This document shows, piece by piece, positions 13,277-14,641 of a DNA stretch of 14,641 nucleotides. The stretch comes from Candidatus Bathyarchaeota archaeon. GTDB taxonomy: Archaea > Thermoproteota > Bathyarchaeia > Bathyarchaeales > UBA233. The stretch covers positions 1 to 14,641 of the forward strand of contig JARYMR010000027.1 of NCBI GenBank assembly GCA_029907045.1, read 5' to 3'. The notes below the pieces were generated by a model. It had not been told where the DNA came from and made no database searches. It saw only the letters and a list, made by a program, of their open reading frames with translations. A program made the translations under genes and the position numbers. Position 1 is the first letter of the stretch; each line of letters opens with the position of its first letter.

Positions 13277-14641
13277 TTATGCCCATTTTGCTAGTATGAA
13301 GAATGTTGGCGTTTCGCCTGTTTGTGGGTCTACGTATTCTGGGCACCAAGCGTATCCGCATAGTGATGGAAGAGCGCTTAAGGCGTTAACGTGGATTGTT
13401 GCTATTCCAGCGTGGGCATGTTTGCCTATGTGGAATGTAAACTCTATGGGGTCGGATTCTTTGTAGTGGCAGTATTCTGCTCCGCCAATTCGGACCCAAG
13501 TCATGTCGAAGCCTATTGGGTATTGAAGTTCGTCTTTGAGGTCTATTGTTATTAGCACGTCGTAGTATTGCATGGCTTTGCTCTTAATTGTTAAAGTTAT
13601 TGTTACGTATCCGCAGTGGCCGATTTCCTCAGGTTCTACTGTGAATTTCTCCCATCTTACGAGATAGTCGAAGTGGAACCAGAGCCAGTCCCATACTTTT
13701 TCGCAGGCTATGTCTACGCTTGCGATGATGGTGTACTCATGGCATAGGTATTTCTCGTGTTCTGGCCAGGGTATTCTGAAACTGGCGCGGGCGATTCCGT
13801 TCTCATCTGTTACTCCTGAAAGCACTGTTACTATGTTCCAGTCTGGGTCTCGTATTTCGAAGGTTACCACTTTGTTTTGTTCTGGCCAGAAGTTGTAGGA
13901 TACGAAGGCCCATATGTAGATTTTCTTTTGAGGCCAGAACATGTCTGCTGTTGCGTTTGGTCCTTGTCCGCCTAGTGGGTATGGGTATGGTTCGTCTGGG
14001 TTGTTGCCCACGTATACGTCTATCATGCGTCCAACGACGTATCCTTTAACTATGATTTCGCCGTCTACTGGTGGGAGATATTCTATCCAGCCTTCTGTGC
14101 TGTTCAGGAACATTTCACCTGGGAATAATGGTTCAATGTCGAGGGTTGTGTGGCCTTCCCATGGGAGGGCTTCTTGGTATATGACTTCAAAGTATATTGT
14201 GCAGAGTATTCCATCTCCGAATGGGCGTTCGGGCCAGTCATATTCGCTCGTGTCAGGGTTTGGATTGATGATGAGGCCTATTGAGATTGTGTTGTATTCT
14301 GGAGGATAGTCCCAGTCTATTACGTAGATGAATGTTGTTCCGTAGGGAGCCCAAAGTGGGTTGTTCATGAATGTTCCTTCAGTCACGTTGAGGGATGGGT
14401 CGGCTGGGTTATTTATTGTTATGATGTCTCTTGGGAATTGGAAGGCTATGTTTTGGACTCCTATGAGGTCGTTTTCGGCGGTTATGTTTTTGATGGCAAT
14501 GTCAACTGTGAAGAAGGCTCTTGTTGTGCCAACCAATGGCGGTCCTAGGGGCTCACCCACGACCTTTACCTTCGGGGATGCTTCAAGCCAAGGCTTTGAT
14601 GGTGGAGGTTTAATGTAGGAGTATTCGTAGTAGCCGTTTTG
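13277..14641 (-). CDS. Cohesin and Ig-like scaffold protein, 5' partial
   Basis: The frame is open to the right edge: 454 residues are visible and the N terminus is missing. A GTG at 14560 could be called as a start, but 27 in-frame coding residues precede it. They open with QNGYYEYSYIKPPPSKPW. QNGYYEY plus a Pro linker is exactly how cohesin 1 ends in the 3872-5416 protein, so another cohesin probably lies just outside the window. About residues 22-200 form a cohesin-like domain ('AFFTVDIAIKNITAENDLIG', 'DGILCTIYFEVI', then EGWIEY). Two Ig/macroglobulin-like domains follow (about 205-335 and 336-454). The last of these ends with 'GIATIHVNALSALPSLCGYA' and WCPE, matching 'GNATIYASAFTTLP' and HCPE downstream. 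No dockerin or membrane span is present at the C terminus. It is probably a multi-cohesin secreted scaffold; the anchoring mode is unknown. Confidence 0.88.
   Translation of the reverse strand, partial: QNGYYEYSYIKPPPSKPWLEASPKVKVVGEPLGPPLVGTTRAFFTVDIAIKNITAENDLIGVQNIAFQFPRDIITINNPADPSLNVTEGTFMNNPLWAPYGTTFIYVIDWDYPPEYNTISIGLIINPNPDTSEYDWPERPFGDGILCTIYFEVIYQEALPWEGHTTLDIEPLFPGEMFLNSTEGWIEYLPPVDGEIIVKGYVVGRMIDVYVGNNPDEPYPYPLGGQGPNATADMFWPQKKIYIWAFVSYNFWPEQNKVVTFEIRDPDWNIVTVLSGVTDENGIARASFRIPWPEHEKYLCHEYTIIASVDIACEKVWDWLWFHFDYLVRWEKFTVEPEEIGHCGYVTITLTIKSKAMQYYDVLITIDLKDELQYPIGFDMTWVRIGGAEYCHYKESDPIEFTFHIGKHAHAGIATIHVNALSALPSLCGYAWCPEYVDPQTGETPTFFILAKWA

Noticed and set aside
13941..14309. 122-codon open frame on the plus strand
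   Set aside because: Antisense shadow of the cohesin/Ig scaffold gene; low-complexity Ser/Pro/Gly sequence without a recognisable domain.
1..14641. Glycoside hydrolase, sortase, S-layer, transposase, tRNA or rRNA genes
   Set aside because: Both strands were examined and none of these is recognisable within the window.

Overview
The window looks archaeal. Every gene start has a TATA-like A/T box about 26 bases before a predicted short leader, most starts have a purine-rich Shine-Dalgarno, and the products are secreted, Asn-rich, sequon-dense proteins built from CARDB, PKD, NosD-type beta-helix, subtilase, cohesin and dockerin modules. This mix, with dockerins ending in 'VDIKDLVLLIKAYG'-type helices, is what I associate with Bathyarchaeia-type (Thermoproteota) or related archaeal genomes. 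That placement is inference; no rRNA, tRNA or housekeeping gene is present to settle it. All genes lie on the minus strand, so transcription runs from high to low coordinates.

Layout in transcription order: (1) 14641-13277, the 3' part of a large cohesin/Ig-like scaffold whose N terminus lies outside the window; (2) 13152-12106, a secreted Ig-like protein with a dockerin; (3) 12031-10417, a second Ig-like protein with two PKD domains and a dockerin, split by a one-base frameshift at a CCCC run; (4) 10246-7274, a 990-residue double NosD beta-helix protein with CARDB and a divergent dockerin; (5) 7077-6466, a small CARDB-dockerin protein; (6) 6355-5507, a membrane-anchored extracytoplasmic protein of unknown function; (7) 5416-3872, a protein with two cohesins, a CARDB domain and its own dockerin; (8) 3746-2577, a winged-helix DNA-binding domain joined through one membrane span to an external PKD-cohesin; (9) 2336-1, a secreted subtilisin-like protease that runs off the left edge.

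Read together, this is a candidate archaeal cohesin-dockerin (cellulosome-like) surface system. At least four cohesin modules (in 3 genes) and five dockerins (in 5 genes) are clustered in about 12 kb, without any recognisable glycoside hydrolase in view. Visible cargo is a beta-helix protein, Ig/PKD adhesion-like proteins and possibly the protease. The most unusual component is the wHTH-membrane-PKD-cohesin protein, which could report external complex assembly directly to transcription. Each gene appears to have its own promoter, so this is a co-oriented cluster rather than a single operon. No intergenic gap exceeds 240 bases; no RNA genes, CRISPR arrays, insertion sequences or attachment sites were seen.
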